Assembly (NCBI RefSeq): GCF_028823685.1
Contig: NZ_JAPEHZ010000001.1
Location: forward strand, 62,001-126,000
Length of the DNA: 64,000 nucleotides
From: Tenacibaculum sp. L6
GTDB lineage: Bacteria > Bacteroidota > Bacteroidia > Flavobacteriales > Flavobacteriaceae
Direction: 5' to 3'
The position numbers were made by a program, and so were the translations under genes. Position 1 is the first letter of the stretch, and each line of letters opens with the position of its first letter. A model generated the notes under the pieces. That model was not told the DNA's origin. It ran no database searches and was given only the letters and a program-made list of their open reading frames with translations. Below are positions 1 to 9,345 of this stretch, in pieces.

Positions 1-80
1 TTCCTTTTAACTTTAACCGTCAAGATAGTATATTATTGGCTATAAATGCAGGATATTCTAGACAGATAGATTACGTATAA
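1..80 (+). CDS. C-terminal end of an unrecognised protein (partial)
   Basis: The third forward frame is open from the window edge to a TAA at 78-80 and encodes about 25 residues ending in GYSRQIDYV. An end with alternating polar and aromatic residues would suit an outer-membrane beta-barrel, but the fragment is too short to name. A convincing forward terminator follows at 119-155, which supports a real gene ending here. Confidence 0.4.
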   Translation, partial: PFNFNRQDSILLAINAGYSRQIDYV

Positions 81-118
81 ACACCCTAACTAGGTGTTGA
101 TGATTCCCCTAATTCTCT

Positions 119-155
119 CAGTTATCAATATAAATACATTGGTAACTGATTTTTT
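119..155 (+). terminator. Rho-independent terminator of the upstream partial gene
   Basis: A 10-bp stem (CAGTTATCAA with TTGGTAACTG, one G-U pair) with a 10-base loop is followed directly by a T-rich tail at 149-155. It is oriented to end the forward gene that leaves the window on the left. A smaller inverted repeat (AACACC/GGTGTT, 80-98) precedes it. Confidence 0.65.
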
Positions 156-1005
156 AGTCCTTTAATACATACTCATACAATTTACTACTTCCAATTTTGT
201 CCGCTTCATCAGTTATATAAAGCGTTGTATCATCCTTAAAATCAACTCCTTCTTTTTGAGATATATGATTGAATATATATTCTTTTACATCTCCACTAAA
301 AAAGTCGTCTCCCTTAAAATTTGTGAATATTAAAACCGATTGATGTGTTAACAAAGCTACCTTATTTTTATCTGAAGAAATAGCTGATGCAGTTATTACA
401 CAATGAGCATCGCTGCAATTAGTATAATCAGAAATGTATGTTGCTATATGTTCTCCCGTTGTGGCAGGAACTTTATATAAAGTTGTTTTTCCATATTGAT
501 CTTTTACTCTACTCTTTGTAAAAATATATAGAAATCCGTCTTTGTAGATTAAGGATTCTGCATCAAAAAAACGGTCTTTCTTTTTTGGCGGAAACTTAGT
601 TTGATTAGGGTATGAAAATTGTATTTTTTCTACCTCTATATTGTCTCCTTTTAACAAGTCTTCTTTCTTGATTTTTAGAATTACTAAATTCTTTCTTTTA
701 TTATCATTATTTCCGAAGTCTGCAATATATAAGTTTCCTTTATCATCAGAAGTTAAATCTTCCCAGTCGTAATTTTTAGCGTTTATTGATATCGTTTTTT
801 CAATTTTACCTTCAGAAGTTACTTTGTATAATTCTGATTTGTTACCACTATCATTTATCATCCAAACTTTATCTGAATTAGCTTCCTTTTCAATTCCAGA
901 AACCTCATCAAGTAACTTAGGTAAATTCGTGACAACTTTAAGCTGTCCATAGTTTTGACAACCTAAAAGAATAAATAAAAAGAAAAATATACTGAGCTTT
1001 TTCAT
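154..1005 (-). CDS. Lipoprotein, esterase/SdiA-regulated-like beta-propeller
   Basis: The 283-residue protein starts at the internal Met of MKKLSIFFF. The longer reading frame upstream only reads through the glycine-rich tail of the next gene in another frame. The N-terminus is a lipoprotein signal with lipobox LLGC, so the protein should be lipid-anchored. The body alternates short beta segments with NDSGN, DWEDL, ADFGNN and DAESL, which resembles propeller domains of the SdiA-regulated or esterase-like phytase type. The substrate is unknown. It begins 7 bp after the stop of the TPM-domain gene and probably shares its transcript. Confidence 0.7.
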   Translation of the reverse strand: MKKLSIFFFLFILLGCQNYGQLKVVTNLPKLLDEVSGIEKEANSDKVWMINDSGNKSELYKVTSEGKIEKTISINAKNYDWEDLTSDDKGNLYIADFGNNDNKRKNLVILKIKKEDLLKGDNIEVEKIQFSYPNQTKFPPKKKDRFFDAESLIYKDGFLYIFTKSRVKDQYGKTTLYKVPATTGEHIATYISDYTNCSDAHCVITASAISSDKNKVALLTHQSVLIFTNFKGDDFFSGDVKEYIFNHISQKEGVDFKDDTTLYITDEADKIGSSKLYEYVLKD

Positions 1006-1012
1006 GTACAAA

Positions 1013-1873
1013 TTACCAACCTCCTGTGGCACCACCACCACCGAAACCACCGCCGCCAAAGCCTCCTCCGAAGCCACCGCCACCGAAACCTCCAGACGAT
1101 CCACCTCCAAAGCTTCCACCACCAAAGCTTCCACCACCAAAACCGCCTCTTCCTGCGTTGCTTAAAATAATGATATCTAGTAAATCTCTAACAGAATCTG
1201 TTTTTCTATAATTTCTTCCTCCACCGCGATTCCCCCTATTTCCGCTAGAAATAATAATAAAAAATACTATGAGAATAATTATAAAAACAATAAATCCAAA
1301 ACCACCACTTCCTTTGGTTTGTTTTCTACTACCTTTATACTCACCGCTCATTACTTTAAAAATGGCTTCTACTCCGCTATCTAATCCTGCGTAATAATCT
1401 CCTTTTTTAAAGTAAGGAATTATGTCATATTCTATAATTTGACGAGAAACATAATCGGTAAGTAAGTGTTCGGTTCCGTAACCTGTTCTAATCGTTATTT
1501 TTCGATCATTTTGAGCAAGTAACACAAACACTCCATTATCCTCTTTTTCTTGTCCAATTCCCCATTCATGTGCCCAATTAGTTGCTAAATACCCTATATT
1601 CTCCCCTTCAGTAGAATTAATAATTGCTACCACCACTTGTGTTGAAGTAGTATCTGAATATTTAATAAGTTTATTTTCTAAACTTGCTTTTTGACTTGGA
1701 GATAATAAATTGATATAGTCGTAAACACTCGTTTGGAATTTTGGCTTTTCAGGAATTTGAAAACCTTGTGAAAAAAGAGTTTGTCCACATAAAATTGCAA
1801 TAAAAAAAAGAACAACTTTTACCTTCTGTAACTTGTTTGTTCTTTTATATAATGACGTTATATTGTTTATCAT
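1013..1873 (-). CDS. TPM-domain membrane protein with glycine-rich tail
   Basis: The 286-residue protein has a signal-like segment (about residues 17-34, ending LFSQG), a TPM domain (about 40-175, with WGIG, DNGVFVLLA and GYGTE), a hydrophobic segment near 195-215 and a tail of GGGFGG repeats ending GGW. This is the YgcG-type architecture: an exported domain, one membrane anchor and a low-complexity tail. I prefer the start at 1873, preceded by AAGGAAG, over the one at 1915, which would overlap the upstream gene. TPM domains are linked to photosystem or membrane protein maintenance in plants; the bacterial role is unclear. It forms a cluster with a second TPM gene and lemA. Confidence 0.8.
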   Translation of the reverse strand: MINNITSLYKRTNKLQKVKVVLFFIAILCGQTLFSQGFQIPEKPKFQTSVYDYINLLSPSQKASLENKLIKYSDTTSTQVVVAIINSTEGENIGYLATNWAHEWGIGQEKEDNGVFVLLAQNDRKITIRTGYGTEHLLTDYVSRQIIEYDIIPYFKKGDYYAGLDSGVEAIFKVMSGEYKGSRKQTKGSGGFGFIVFIIILIVFFIIISSGNRGNRGGGRNYRKTDSVRDLLDIIILSNAGRGGFGGGSFGGGSFGGGSSGGFGGGGFGGGFGGGGFGGGGATGGW

Positions 1874-1895
1874 ATTTCTTCCTTCAATGAAGGTT

Positions 1896-2168
1896 TTAGC
1901 CTTTTGATATTTCATTGCTTAGCTCATTCTCATCATCTGTAGTCCATGGAAAGTGAGCTTGTAATTCTTTTCCTGCTTTTAGCACACCATCTATAATACC
2001 CTGTTTAAAATTCCCTTGTTTAAACTGATTTTGGATAGCTTCTTTGGTTGTTTCCCAAAAGTTTTCTGAAACAACATTGTTAATACCTTCATCTCCATAA
2101 ATTACAAATTTATGATCGTCAACAGCTATGTAAAGTAACACTCCGTTTCGTTGTTGTGTATTAAACAT
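1896..2168 (-). pseudogene. TPM-domain protein, C-terminal part after a frameshift
   Basis: This frame encodes 90 residues starting MFNTQQRNGVLLYIAVDD, the second half of a small cytosolic TPM-domain protein of about 145 residues, ending ELSNEISKG. The first half is in another frame at 2126-2335. Joining them near 2174-2186 with one added base reads EVF, one residue, then NTLKMFNTQQRNG, which is the expected family sequence. The single-base loss may be a mutation or a sequencing error. It sits between the membrane TPM gene and lemA, the usual flavobacterial order. Confidence 0.7.
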
Positions 2169-2335
2169 TTTAAGCGTATTTGAAATACTTCTAGTGCTCT
2201 ATCATAATGAGAAATGGCAGTAGTTTTCTCTATATGTACACGAATTTCACCAGAAGTATTTCGTTCAGCTTTTTGTATAGCTAGAACAATTTCTTCCTCT
2301 TCTTTAGATGTAAGAAAATCTTCTACGTTAGACAT
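2126..2335 (-). pseudogene. TPM-domain protein, N-terminal part before a frameshift
   Basis: This frame encodes the start of the cytosolic TPM protein (MSNVEDFLT, then a charged helix and GEIRVHIEK) and stays family-like up to ALEVF. It then runs into an unrelated tail (QIRLKCLIHNN...) and stops. The correct continuation lies in the next frame. It starts 3 bp after the lemA stop and so belongs to the lemA-TPM-TPM operon. Without the frameshift the gene would span 1896-2335. Confidence 0.7.
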
Positions 2336-2338
2336 ACA

Positions 2339-2941
2339 TTAGTTTTTAAAATCGAAATCTACGTTTGGTGCTTTTTCTGACCCTGGATCTGCTTTATAAC
2401 GTGCCATTTCTGTTAAATTAAACATTCCTGCTAATAAATTTCCAGGAAACATTTTAATATGCTTGTTATAAATATTTACAGCTTCATTATATCGATCACG
2501 AGCTACGTTGATACGATTTTCTGTACCTTCTAACTGACTTTGTAATTCTAAGAAGTTTTGGTTTGCTTTTAGTTCTGGATAACGTTCTACAACAACCATT
2601 AACTTATCGAAAGCTCCCTGTAATCCAGCTTGAGCTTGTTGAAATTGTGCCATTTTTTCTGGCGTTAAATCACCTGCATTTATATTTACAGAAGTTGCTT
2701 TTGCTCTTGCATTGATAACCTCTGTTAAAGTACTCTTTTCAAAATCGGCTGCTCCTTGAACTGTTTTTACTAAGTTACCTATTAAATCGTTTCTTCTTTG
2801 ATAAGAACTTTCTACATTAGACCAAGTTGTTTTGGCATCTTCTTGATAGGTAACTCCTGTGTTATAAAATCCTTTTGCCCATGAGTAAATACCAAATACT
2901 AGAACTCCAATAACAATTAAAGGCACTAACCATTTTTTCAT
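2339..2941 (-). CDS. lemA: LemA family protein
   Basis: The 200-residue protein has one N-terminal membrane segment (WLVPLIVIGVLVFGIYSWA) and a long helical domain with the family markers WSNVESSYQRRNDLI, FDKLMVVVERYPELKAN and ENRINVARDRYNEAVNIYN. LemA proteins are small membrane-anchored helical-bundle proteins of unknown biochemical role. They are commonly encoded beside TPM-domain genes, as here. The length is typical and no residue looks odd. It is probably the first gene of the lemA-TPM-TPM-lipoprotein transcript. Confidence 0.9.
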   Translation of the reverse strand: MKKWLVPLIVIGVLVFGIYSWAKGFYNTGVTYQEDAKTTWSNVESSYQRRNDLIGNLVKTVQGAADFEKSTLTEVINARAKATSVNINAGDLTPEKMAQFQQAQAGLQGAFDKLMVVVERYPELKANQNFLELQSQLEGTENRINVARDRYNEAVNIYNKHIKMFPGNLLAGMFNLTEMARYKADPGSEKAPNVDFDFKN

Positions 2942-2954
2942 AATTTTTGATTTT

Positions 2955-3284
2955 TTATAATTGATTTTTAATTTTTATTAATTCAGCTTTCACTGCTTCT
3001 AATCTACTAATAATTTCCTGATTGCTTACGACTTTCGTAGGATTTTTCTTTAGCTTTTGTTTTGCTCCATCTAAGGTAAAACCTCTTTCTTTTACAAGAT
3101 TATAAATAATCTTAAAATTGTTCACATCTTCTTTTGTAAATAAGCGATCTCCTTTCGCATTCTTTTTAGGATTGATAATTTCAAACTCTTTATCCCAAAA
3201 TCGAATTAAGGAACTGTTTACTCCAAAAGCTTTGGCTACTTCTCCTATTTTATAATATCGTTTATCTGGTAAGTCTATGTGCAT
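2955..3284 (-). CDS. MerR-family transcriptional regulator
   Basis: The 109-residue protein has a MerR-type winged helix-turn-helix at residues 8-75 (YYKIGEVAKAFGVNSSLIRFWDKEFE, then FTKEDV) and a short coiled-coil tail. There is no ligand-binding cysteine cluster or effector domain, so this is a minimal MerR protein. It lies 20 bp after the M23 peptidase gene on the same strand and 13 bp before lemA, so it may be co-transcribed with both. Its target is not evident. Confidence 0.85.
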   Translation of the reverse strand: MHIDLPDKRYYKIGEVAKAFGVNSSLIRFWDKEFEIINPKKNAKGDRLFTKEDVNNFKIIYNLVKERGFTLDGAKQKLKKNPTKVVSNQEIISRLEAVKAELIKIKNQL

Positions 3285-3304
3285 TTTTCACAGCTTCTAT
3301 AAAA

Positions 3305-4273
3305 TTAGTCGTATGATTGACCTTTTTGTTGCGAAGCTTTTTGCATAGCTACAAATTCTTCAGGTGTTAAATCTCCGTAGTAATAATAAATCGGGTTTAC
3401 CGGTCTACCATTTTTATGTACTTCGTAATGTAAGTGAGGTGCTGCTGAACGCCCTGTATTACCAACATATCCTATTAAATCGCCGCGTTTTACTTTTTGT
3501 CCTTTTTTGGCTATAATCTTATTCATGTGTGCATAAATAGTTTCATAACCATAGCCATGATCAATATATACCACTTTTCCAAAAGTTGAACTTCTATGGG
3601 CTTTCTTAATAACTCCATTTCCTGACGCAAAAATTGGGGTACCTGTAGGCGCAGTAAAATCCATACCATTATGCATACGCCACGATTTTAAAATAGGGTG
3701 TAAACGCATACCATACCCGGATGCCATTCGAGTTAGATCTTCATTCTTTACTGGCTGAATTGCTGGTATAGAAGCTAACATTTTTTCTTTAGCTTTTGCT
3801 AACTCTACAATCTCATCTAACGATTTTGATTGTACAACCATTTGTTTTGATAAAATATCTAGCTCTTTGGTTGCTTTTTTAATCATTGAACTGTTATCAA
3901 AACCATCTAAATGTCTATATCTATTTACACCACCAAAACCAGCTTTTCGCTGCTCTTCCGGTATGGGGTTTGCTTCAAAATACGTTCTATAAATATTATT
4001 ATCTCTATCTTGTAATTCTGACAAAATTTCTGAGCTTTCTTCCATTTTTTTAGAAAGTAACTCATAGTGAAGTTTTAAATTTTCTAACTCTCTTTTTTGG
4101 GTACGTTCTTTAGGAGACATTAAAAACTGACTAAATCCTATAAAACCAAAAAAAGCAATTAATAAAACACTTAATAACCCTAAAAACGTTTTTTTATACT
4201 TTTCGCTTCTTTTTACTTCTATCTTTCGATAGGATAAAGTCTCTGGATCGTAATAATATTTTACTTTTGCCAT
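3305..4273 (-). CDS. M23 family metallopeptidase
   Basis: The 322-residue protein has a short cytosolic N-terminus, one membrane helix (about 30-50), a coiled coil and a C-terminal LytM/M23 domain (about 190-295). Zinc-ligand motifs are visible as HNGMDF and HLHYE, with YAHM between them. M23 enzymes cut peptidoglycan peptide bridges. The topology puts the catalytic domain in the periplasm, so cell-wall remodelling is the likely role. It is divergent from alaS, and a TAnnTTTG-type box lies on its strand at 4345-4352. Confidence 0.9.
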   Translation of the reverse strand: MAKVKYYYDPETLSYRKIEVKRSEKYKKTFLGLLSVLLIAFFGFIGFSQFLMSPKERTQKRELENLKLHYELLSKKMEESSEILSELQDRDNNIYRTYFEANPIPEEQRKAGFGGVNRYRHLDGFDNSSMIKKATKELDILSKQMVVQSKSLDEIVELAKAKEKMLASIPAIQPVKNEDLTRMASGYGMRLHPILKSWRMHNGMDFTAPTGTPIFASGNGVIKKAHRSSTFGKVVYIDHGYGYETIYAHMNKIIAKKGQKVKRGDLIGYVGNTGRSAAPHLHYEVHKNGRPVNPIYYYYGDLTPEEFVAMQKASQQKGQSYD

Positions 4274-4344
4274 AATGCTAAATGTACTATTTTTGTGCTT
4301 TTTAAATTAAGCATCCTTAAGGGGATGTACAATTTGGAAACTCA

Positions 4345-4352
4345 CAAATTTA
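4345..4352 (-). promoter_or_regulatory. Possible -7 promoter box for the M23 peptidase gene
   Basis: On the minus strand this reads TAAATTTG, matching the Bacteroidota -7 consensus TAnnTTTG, 72 bp upstream of the ATG at 4273. I see no clear -33 TTTG at the standard spacing. Confidence 0.3.
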
Positions 4353-4427
4353 CAAAATCTTTTAAAACTTCTTTTTTCGAGTAGTTTTTTAGAAATATTT
4401 TAACAAAACCCAGATACTAAGAGTTGT

Positions 4428-7001
4428 ATGAAATCTCAAGATATTAGAGCTAAATTTTTAGAATTTTTTAAATCAAAACAACACGACATTGTTCCTTCTG
4501 CGCCTATGGTGTTAAAGAACGATCCTACTTTAATGTTTACCAACTCTGGTATGGCACCGTTTAAAGAGTACTTCTTAGGAAACGCCACTCCAAAAAACAA
4601 TAGAATTGCCGACTCTCAAAAATGTTTACGTGTTTCTGGTAAGCATAACGATTTAGAAGAAGTTGGTTACGATACCTACCACCACACCATGTTTGAAATG
4701 TTAGGTAACTGGAGTTTTGGCGATTACTTTAAAAAAGAAGCTATTGCTTGGGCTTGGGAATTGTTAACCGAAGTTTACAAAATAGATAAAGACATTTTAT
4801 ATGTAACCGTTTTTGAAGGAGATGAGAAAGACGGTACAAAAATGGACCAAGAAGCATATGACATTTGGAAACAATACATTTCTGAAGATCGTATCTTAAT
4901 GGGTAATAAAAAAGATAACTTCTGGGAGATGGGAGATCAAGGTCCTTGTGGCCCATGTTCAGAAATCCATGTAGATATTCGCTCTGCAGAAGAAAAAGCA
5001 AAAATTGATGGAAAATCGTTAGTAAACGAAGATCACCCTCAGGTTGTTGAAATCTGGAACTTAGTTTTCATGCAATACAATCGCAAAGCTGATGGTTCGT
5101 TAGTTGAACTTCCTGCAAAACATATTGATACAGGAATGGGATTTGAGCGTTTATTTTTCACTCCATTAATCAGAGAAATTGAAACAATTACAGGTGCAGA
5201 TTACGGTAAAGACGAAAAAGTAGACATTGCTATTCGTGTTATTGCCGATCACGTTCGTGCTGTAGCTTTTGCCATTGCAGATGGGCAATTACCAAGTAAT
5301 AACGGAGCAGGATATGTAATTCGTCGTATTTTACGTCGAGCGGTTCGTTACGCATTTACTTTCTTAAACAAAAAAGAACCTTTTATTTATAAGTTAGCTG
5401 AAACATTGGCTCACCAAATGGGAGATGCTTTCCCTGAAATTAGAAAACAAAGTAATTTAGTTAGTAATGTAATTAAGGAAGAAGAAACTTCTTTCTTACG
5501 CACCTTAGATCAAGGTTTATTATTACTAGACCAAGTTATTGAAACAACCAACGGAAAAGTAGTTTCTGGTAAACGTGCTTTTGAATTATATGATACTTAC
5601 GGATTCCCTCTTGATTTAACGCAGTTAATTGCTCGTGAAAAAGGGTATGAAATTAATGAAGAGGAATTTAATGCTGGTATGAAAGCTCAAAAAGAGCGTT
5701 CTCGCGCTGCTTCTGCAAGTGAAACTGGTGATTGGGTTGTTTTAATTGAAGATGATGTTGAAGAATTCATCGGATATGACCTGTTAAGTGCCAATGTAAA
5801 ATTAACGCGCTACAGAAAAGTTACCACAAAGAAAGACGGAGACCAATACCAATTAGTGTTTAACATGACTCCTTTTTATCCAGAAGGTGGTGGACAAGTT
5901 GGTGACAAAGGATATATTGAATCTCCTAATGGTGATATTATTTATGTGCTTGACACCAAAAAAGAGAATAATGTTATCATTCATTTTGCAAAGAATTTAC
6001 CTAAAAACTTAAACGAAACTTTTAAGGCTGTTGTAAATAAGGAACATAGAAATTTAGCTGCTAGTAACCATTCGGCTACTCACTTATTACACCAAGCTTT
6101 ACGTACTATTTTAGGAGAACATGTAGAGCAAAAAGGTTCGTTAGTAAACCCTAATTATTTACGTTTCGATTTTTCTCATTTTTCTAAAGTTGACAACGAT
6201 CAATTAGAAACTATTGAAGAGTTTGTAAATGCTCGTATTCGTGAAAATCTTCCTTTAGAAGAAAAAAGAAACGTACCAATGCAACAAGCTATTGACGAAG
6301 GTGCTGTAGCCTTATTTGGTGAAAAGTATGGAGACAGTGTTCGTACCATTCGTTTTGGGCAATCAATGGAATTATGTGGAGGTACGCACGTACAACAAAC
6401 TGGTGATATTTGGTACTTCAAAATAAAATCGGAAGGTGCTGTTGCTGCTGGTATTCGCCGTATTGAAGCAATTACAAATGTTGCTGTTGGTGATTATTTT
6501 GAAGATGTTGAGCGTAATTACGATGCTGTAAAACAGTTATTAAAGAACCCTAAAGATGTAACCAAATCAGTTAGTAGTTTACAAGATGAAAACGCAGCTT
6601 TAAAAAAGCAAATTGAACAGTTACTAAAAGACAAAGCTAAAAACATGAAGGGCGACCTTAAAAACCAATTACAAGAAGTAAATGGAGTTCAGTTTTTAGC
6701 TACAAAAGTAGATTTAGATCCAAATAGCATTAAAGATTTACTATTTGAATTAGGAGGAGAAATAAACAATTTATTTGTGGTATTTGCTACTGCTCCTTCT
6801 GCTGAAAAGGCTATGTTAACTTGCTATATTTCTAAAGACTTAGCTAATGAAAAAGGCTATGATGCTGGTAAAGTCGTTAGAGAATTAGGAAAACTAATCC
6901 ACGGCGGTGGTGGTGGACAAAATTTCTTTGCAACTGCAGGTGGAAAAAACCCTGGAGGAATTCCAAAAGCATTAGAAAGAGCAAAAGACTATATCGCTTA
7001 A
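4428..7001 (+). CDS. alaS: Alanine--tRNA ligase
   Basis: The 857-residue class II synthetase charges tRNA-Ala. The N-terminal catalytic domain shows [23 protein letters not shown] and the [10 protein letters not shown] region. The editing domain carries the zinc motifs HSATH (about 548-552) and CGGTHV (about 650). The C-terminal domain ends with a glycine-rich segment and [11 protein letters not shown]. Length and motif order are normal. It is a single gene facing the photolyase gene, with a shared terminator between them. Confidence 0.98.
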   Translation: MKSQDIRAKFLEFFKSKQHDIVPSAPMVLKNDPTLMFTNSGMAPFKEYFLGNATPKNNRIADSQKCLRVSGKHNDLEEVGYDTYHHTMFEMLGNWSFGDYFKKEAIAWAWELLTEVYKIDKDILYVTVFEGDEKDGTKMDQEAYDIWKQYISEDRILMGNKKDNFWEMGDQGPCGPCSEIHVDIRSAEEKAKIDGKSLVNEDHPQVVEIWNLVFMQYNRKADGSLVELPAKHIDTGMGFERLFFTPLIREIETITGADYGKDEKVDIAIRVIADHVRAVAFAIADGQLPSNNGAGYVIRRILRRAVRYAFTFLNKKEPFIYKLAETLAHQMGDAFPEIRKQSNLVSNVIKEEETSFLRTLDQGLLLLDQVIETTNGKVVSGKRAFELYDTYGFPLDLTQLIAREKGYEINEEEFNAGMKAQKERSRAASASETGDWVVLIEDDVEEFIGYDLLSANVKLTRYRKVTTKKDGDQYQLVFNMTPFYPEGGGQVGDKGYIESPNGDIIYVLDTKKENNVIIHFAKNLPKNLNETFKAVVNKEHRNLAASNHSATHLLHQALRTILGEHVEQKGSLVNPNYLRFDFSHFSKVDNDQLETIEEFVNARIRENLPLEEKRNVPMQQAIDEGAVALFGEKYGDSVRTIRFGQSMELCGGTHVQQTGDIWYFKIKSEGAVAAGIRRIEAITNVAVGDYFEDVERNYDAVKQLLKNPKDVTKSVSSLQDENAALKKQIEQLLKDKAKNMKGDLKNQLQEVNGVQFLATKVDLDPNSIKDLLFELGGEINNLFVVFATAPSAEKAMLTCYISKDLANEKGYDAGKVVRELGKLIHGGGGGQNFFATAGGKNPGGIPKALERAKDYIA

Positions 7002-7009
7002 TATATACT

Positions 7010-7042
7010 AAAAAAGGTTCAGAAAATTCTGAACCTTTTTTT
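7010..7042. terminator. Bidirectional terminator between alaS and the photolyase island
   Basis: A 14-bp perfect stem (AAAAAGGTTCAGAA with its complement, 7011-7024 and 7027-7040) and T or A tracts on both sides allow it to end transcription from either direction. It lies between the convergent alaS and photolyase genes and marks the 3' end of the minus-strand light island. Confidence 0.9.
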
Positions 7043-8327
7043 ATTGTAACGCTTTCTTATAGGTGTCAATTGCTCGCTCTCTTGCAAACTTATGCTCTAC
7101 CATAGGTTGTGGATAGGTGAGTTCATCGAAGTCTTTCACCCATTTTCTAACATAGTGTAAATCTTTATCAAACTTTTTGAGTTGTTCTGCTGGATTGAAA
7201 ACTCTAAAATACGGAGCTGCATCGCAACCTGTACCTGCTGCCCATTGCCAATTTCCGTTATTTGCCGAAAGATCATAATCCAATAGTTTTTCTGCAAAGT
7301 ACGCTTCTCCCCAGCGCCAATCGATGAGTAAATGCTTACATAAAAAACCTGCAGTTATCATACGAACTCTGTTATGCATGTATCCAGTTTCATTCAACTC
7401 TCGCATGCCCGCATCAACCATAGGGTACCCAGTTTTACCTTCACACCATTTTTTAAATTCTTCTTCGTTATTTCTCCAAGGAACAGCATTATATTTTTCT
7501 CGAAAATTCTCAGTAACTACTTTCGGGAAATGATATAAAGTTTGCATAAAAAACTCACGCCAAATTAACTCACTTAAAAAAGTTTGATTGGTTTTTAACG
7601 CAAAACGAATCATTTTTCGTGTACTAACCAACCCAAAACGTAAATAAGGTGATAAATACGAGGTTTTATCTTGCGAGGGAAAGTCTCTCACCTCATCATA
7701 CGAATCCAAACTAGATAGGTTGTATGGTTTTACTTTAATCGTACTTTCTTTAAAACCTATGGAAGCTAAGGACGGAAACTCAAAAGAGAATTGATAGAAG
7801 TTAGTAAAATTTATGGTAAACTCTTGTGTATCTTTCTTTTCTGAGAAGTTTTGTAACCATTTATTCTTATACGGAGTAAAAACTGTATACGGAGTTCCAT
7901 CATTCTTTACAACTTCGTTTTCTTCAAAAATTACTTGATCTTTAAAAGCATTAAATATTATTCCTTTTGATACTAAAAAGTCTTCTACTTCCTTATCTCT
8001 TTTAATAGCATAAGGTTCGTAATCTTTATTTGTGTAAACTGCTTCAATTATAAATTCTTCAGTTAGTTTTTTACAAATTGCTAATGGTTTTCCTTTTTTA
8101 ACTACCAGAGAAGATTGATGCTTTTTCAGCTCTTCATCTAAGTTTTGCAAGGTTTCGTAAATAAAAGTTACTCGAGCATCATTTTTAGGAAGGCTTTCTA
8201 AAATATCTTCATCAAAAATAAATAACGGAACTACTTTATTACCTGATTGTAGCGCTTCATGCAACCCATTATTATCTTCTAAACGTAAATCTCGACGAAA
8301 CCAAAAAATCGATACTTTATTTTCCAT
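7041..8327 (-). CDS. phrB: Class I CPD deoxyribodipyrimidine photolyase
   Basis: The 428-residue flavoprotein would repair cyclobutane pyrimidine dimers with blue or near-UV light. The N-terminal alpha/beta antenna domain starts VSIFWFRRDLRLEDN. The C-terminal FAD domain contains LIWREFFMQ, GYPMVDAGMRELNETGYMHNR and SANNGNWQW, which keeps the flavin-facing Asn and the first Trp of the electron-transfer chain. It ends YPQPMVEHKFARERAIDTYK, as class I enzymes do. It is the last gene of the island and overlaps the SRPBCC gene by 11 bp, so translation is likely coupled. Confidence 0.95.
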   Translation of the reverse strand: MENKVSIFWFRRDLRLEDNNGLHEALQSGNKVVPLFIFDEDILESLPKNDARVTFIYETLQNLDEELKKHQSSLVVKKGKPLAICKKLTEEFIIEAVYTNKDYEPYAIKRDKEVEDFLVSKGIIFNAFKDQVIFEENEVVKNDGTPYTVFTPYKNKWLQNFSEKKDTQEFTINFTNFYQFSFEFPSLASIGFKESTIKVKPYNLSSLDSYDEVRDFPSQDKTSYLSPYLRFGLVSTRKMIRFALKTNQTFLSELIWREFFMQTLYHFPKVVTENFREKYNAVPWRNNEEEFKKWCEGKTGYPMVDAGMRELNETGYMHNRVRMITAGFLCKHLLIDWRWGEAYFAEKLLDYDLSANNGNWQWAAGTGCDAAPYFRVFNPAEQLKKFDKDLHYVRKWVKDFDELTYPQPMVEHKFARERAIDTYKKALQ

Positions 8328-8802
8328 TAAATAGTTTTTCTAACGTACGATAACGATGTTCAAAAATTCCTTTTAACTGCCTTTTTATAAAGATTGACTG
8401 GGCTATGTGTCCTAAAAAACCAAAAGGTATTTTGTATGATATTTTATCTTTCATCAATGTTTTTCCATTTGGCAGCTCTTCAAACCAGTGTTCGTGATGC
8501 CACATGCTATAAGGACCAAATCGCTGTTCATCTATAAAAAATTGTTGTTCTTTTACTTGTGTAATTTCGGTAACCCAACTAGACTTAATACCTGGTAAAA
8601 TTCCTACTTTGTAGGTAATTATTTGTCCTGCATAGGCTTTTTTATCAACCTCTGAAGTAATTTGAAACCCCATATGTGAAGGGGTTATTTTTTGCAAATT
8701 TCCTGGAGAACTGAAAAAGTCCCACGCTTGCTGTAACGGAACATTTAAAATTTGCTCTGTTGATAAAGTATAAATTCCTGAATGTTTTTTGAAATGAATC
8801 AT
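8317..8802 (-). CDS. SRPBCC-family protein
   Basis: The 161-residue protein fits the START/SRPBCC ligand-binding fold: LSTEQILNVPLQQAWDFFSSPGNLQKITP at the start, central YKVGILPGIKSSWVTEI, and a C-terminal helix (RYRTLEKLF). It resembles the small proteins often annotated as cell-division-inhibitor-like next to photolyase genes. The ligand is unknown. It overlaps the genes on both sides (11 bp with the photolyase and 1 bp with glutathione peroxidase), so it belongs to the light-response operon. Confidence 0.8.
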   Translation of the reverse strand: MIHFKKHSGIYTLSTEQILNVPLQQAWDFFSSPGNLQKITPSHMGFQITSEVDKKAYAGQIITYKVGILPGIKSSWVTEITQVKEQQFFIDEQRFGPYSMWHHEHWFEELPNGKTLMKDKISYKIPFGFLGHIAQSIFIKRQLKGIFEHRYRTLEKLFNGK

Positions 8803-9344
8803 TACAATAGTTTGGTAATTTTCTTGCTCATTGGCTTGGTGATTGAATAAAAAACATCAACTAACCTTCCTTCTTCATCTACCAAATATTTTTGAAAATT
8901 CCATTTTACTGAAGAACTCATTTTTCCGTTTTTCTCTTTTTGTGTTAACCATTGGTACAACGGGTGTTGATTTTCTCCTTTAACCTCAATTTTTTCTGTC
9001 ATAGGAAAATCTACTCCATAGGTTACACTACAAAACGATTGAATTTCTTTTATTGTTCCTGGTTCTTGGCCTCCAAATTGATTACATGGCAATCCTATTA
9101 TTACTAATTTATCCTTATGTTTTGAGTACAGTTCTTGTAAACCTTCATACTGATTTGTAAAACCACATTTTGAAGCTACATTTACAAACAATATTTTCTT
9201 TCCTTTAAATTGACTAAGGTCTAAATTTCCTCCATCGATTCCTTCAATTTTTATATCGTACAACGATTCTTTAGGCTCCGCTGTTTGTGCTTTGCCTGAA
9301 AAACTAAACAATGCCATAATTAAAAATATTTTTACTGTGTTCAT
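8802..9344 (-). CDS. Glutathione peroxidase family protein (exported)
   Basis: The 180-residue thiol peroxidase has an N-terminal signal peptide ending near GKAQ. The catalytic Cys60 lies in NVASKCGFTNQY, with the conserved Gln in PCNQFGGQEPG and Trp in VKWNFQKYLV. The active residue is cysteine, not selenocysteine; bacterial members usually use thioredoxin to reduce peroxides. Export suggests it guards periplasmic or membrane components. Its place between photolyase and pterin genes suits defence against light-driven oxidation. Confidence 0.9.
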   Translation of the reverse strand: MNTVKIFLIMALFSFSGKAQTAEPKESLYDIKIEGIDGGNLDLSQFKGKKILFVNVASKCGFTNQYEGLQELYSKHKDKLVIIGLPCNQFGGQEPGTIKEIQSFCSVTYGVDFPMTEKIEVKGENQHPLYQWLTQKEKNGKMSSSVKWNFQKYLVDEEGRLVDVFYSITKPMSKKITKLL

Positions 9345-9345
9345 T

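Noticed and set aside
1026-1211. Proline-rich open frame on the plus strand
   Set aside because: It is the complement of the glycine-rich tail of the TPM protein; GGN codons read as proline on the other strand. There is no start context or neighbour support.
1896-2335. Programmed frameshift in the small TPM gene
   Set aside because: No slippery heptamer or stimulatory structure is seen at the junction, so a mutation or sequencing error is more likely.
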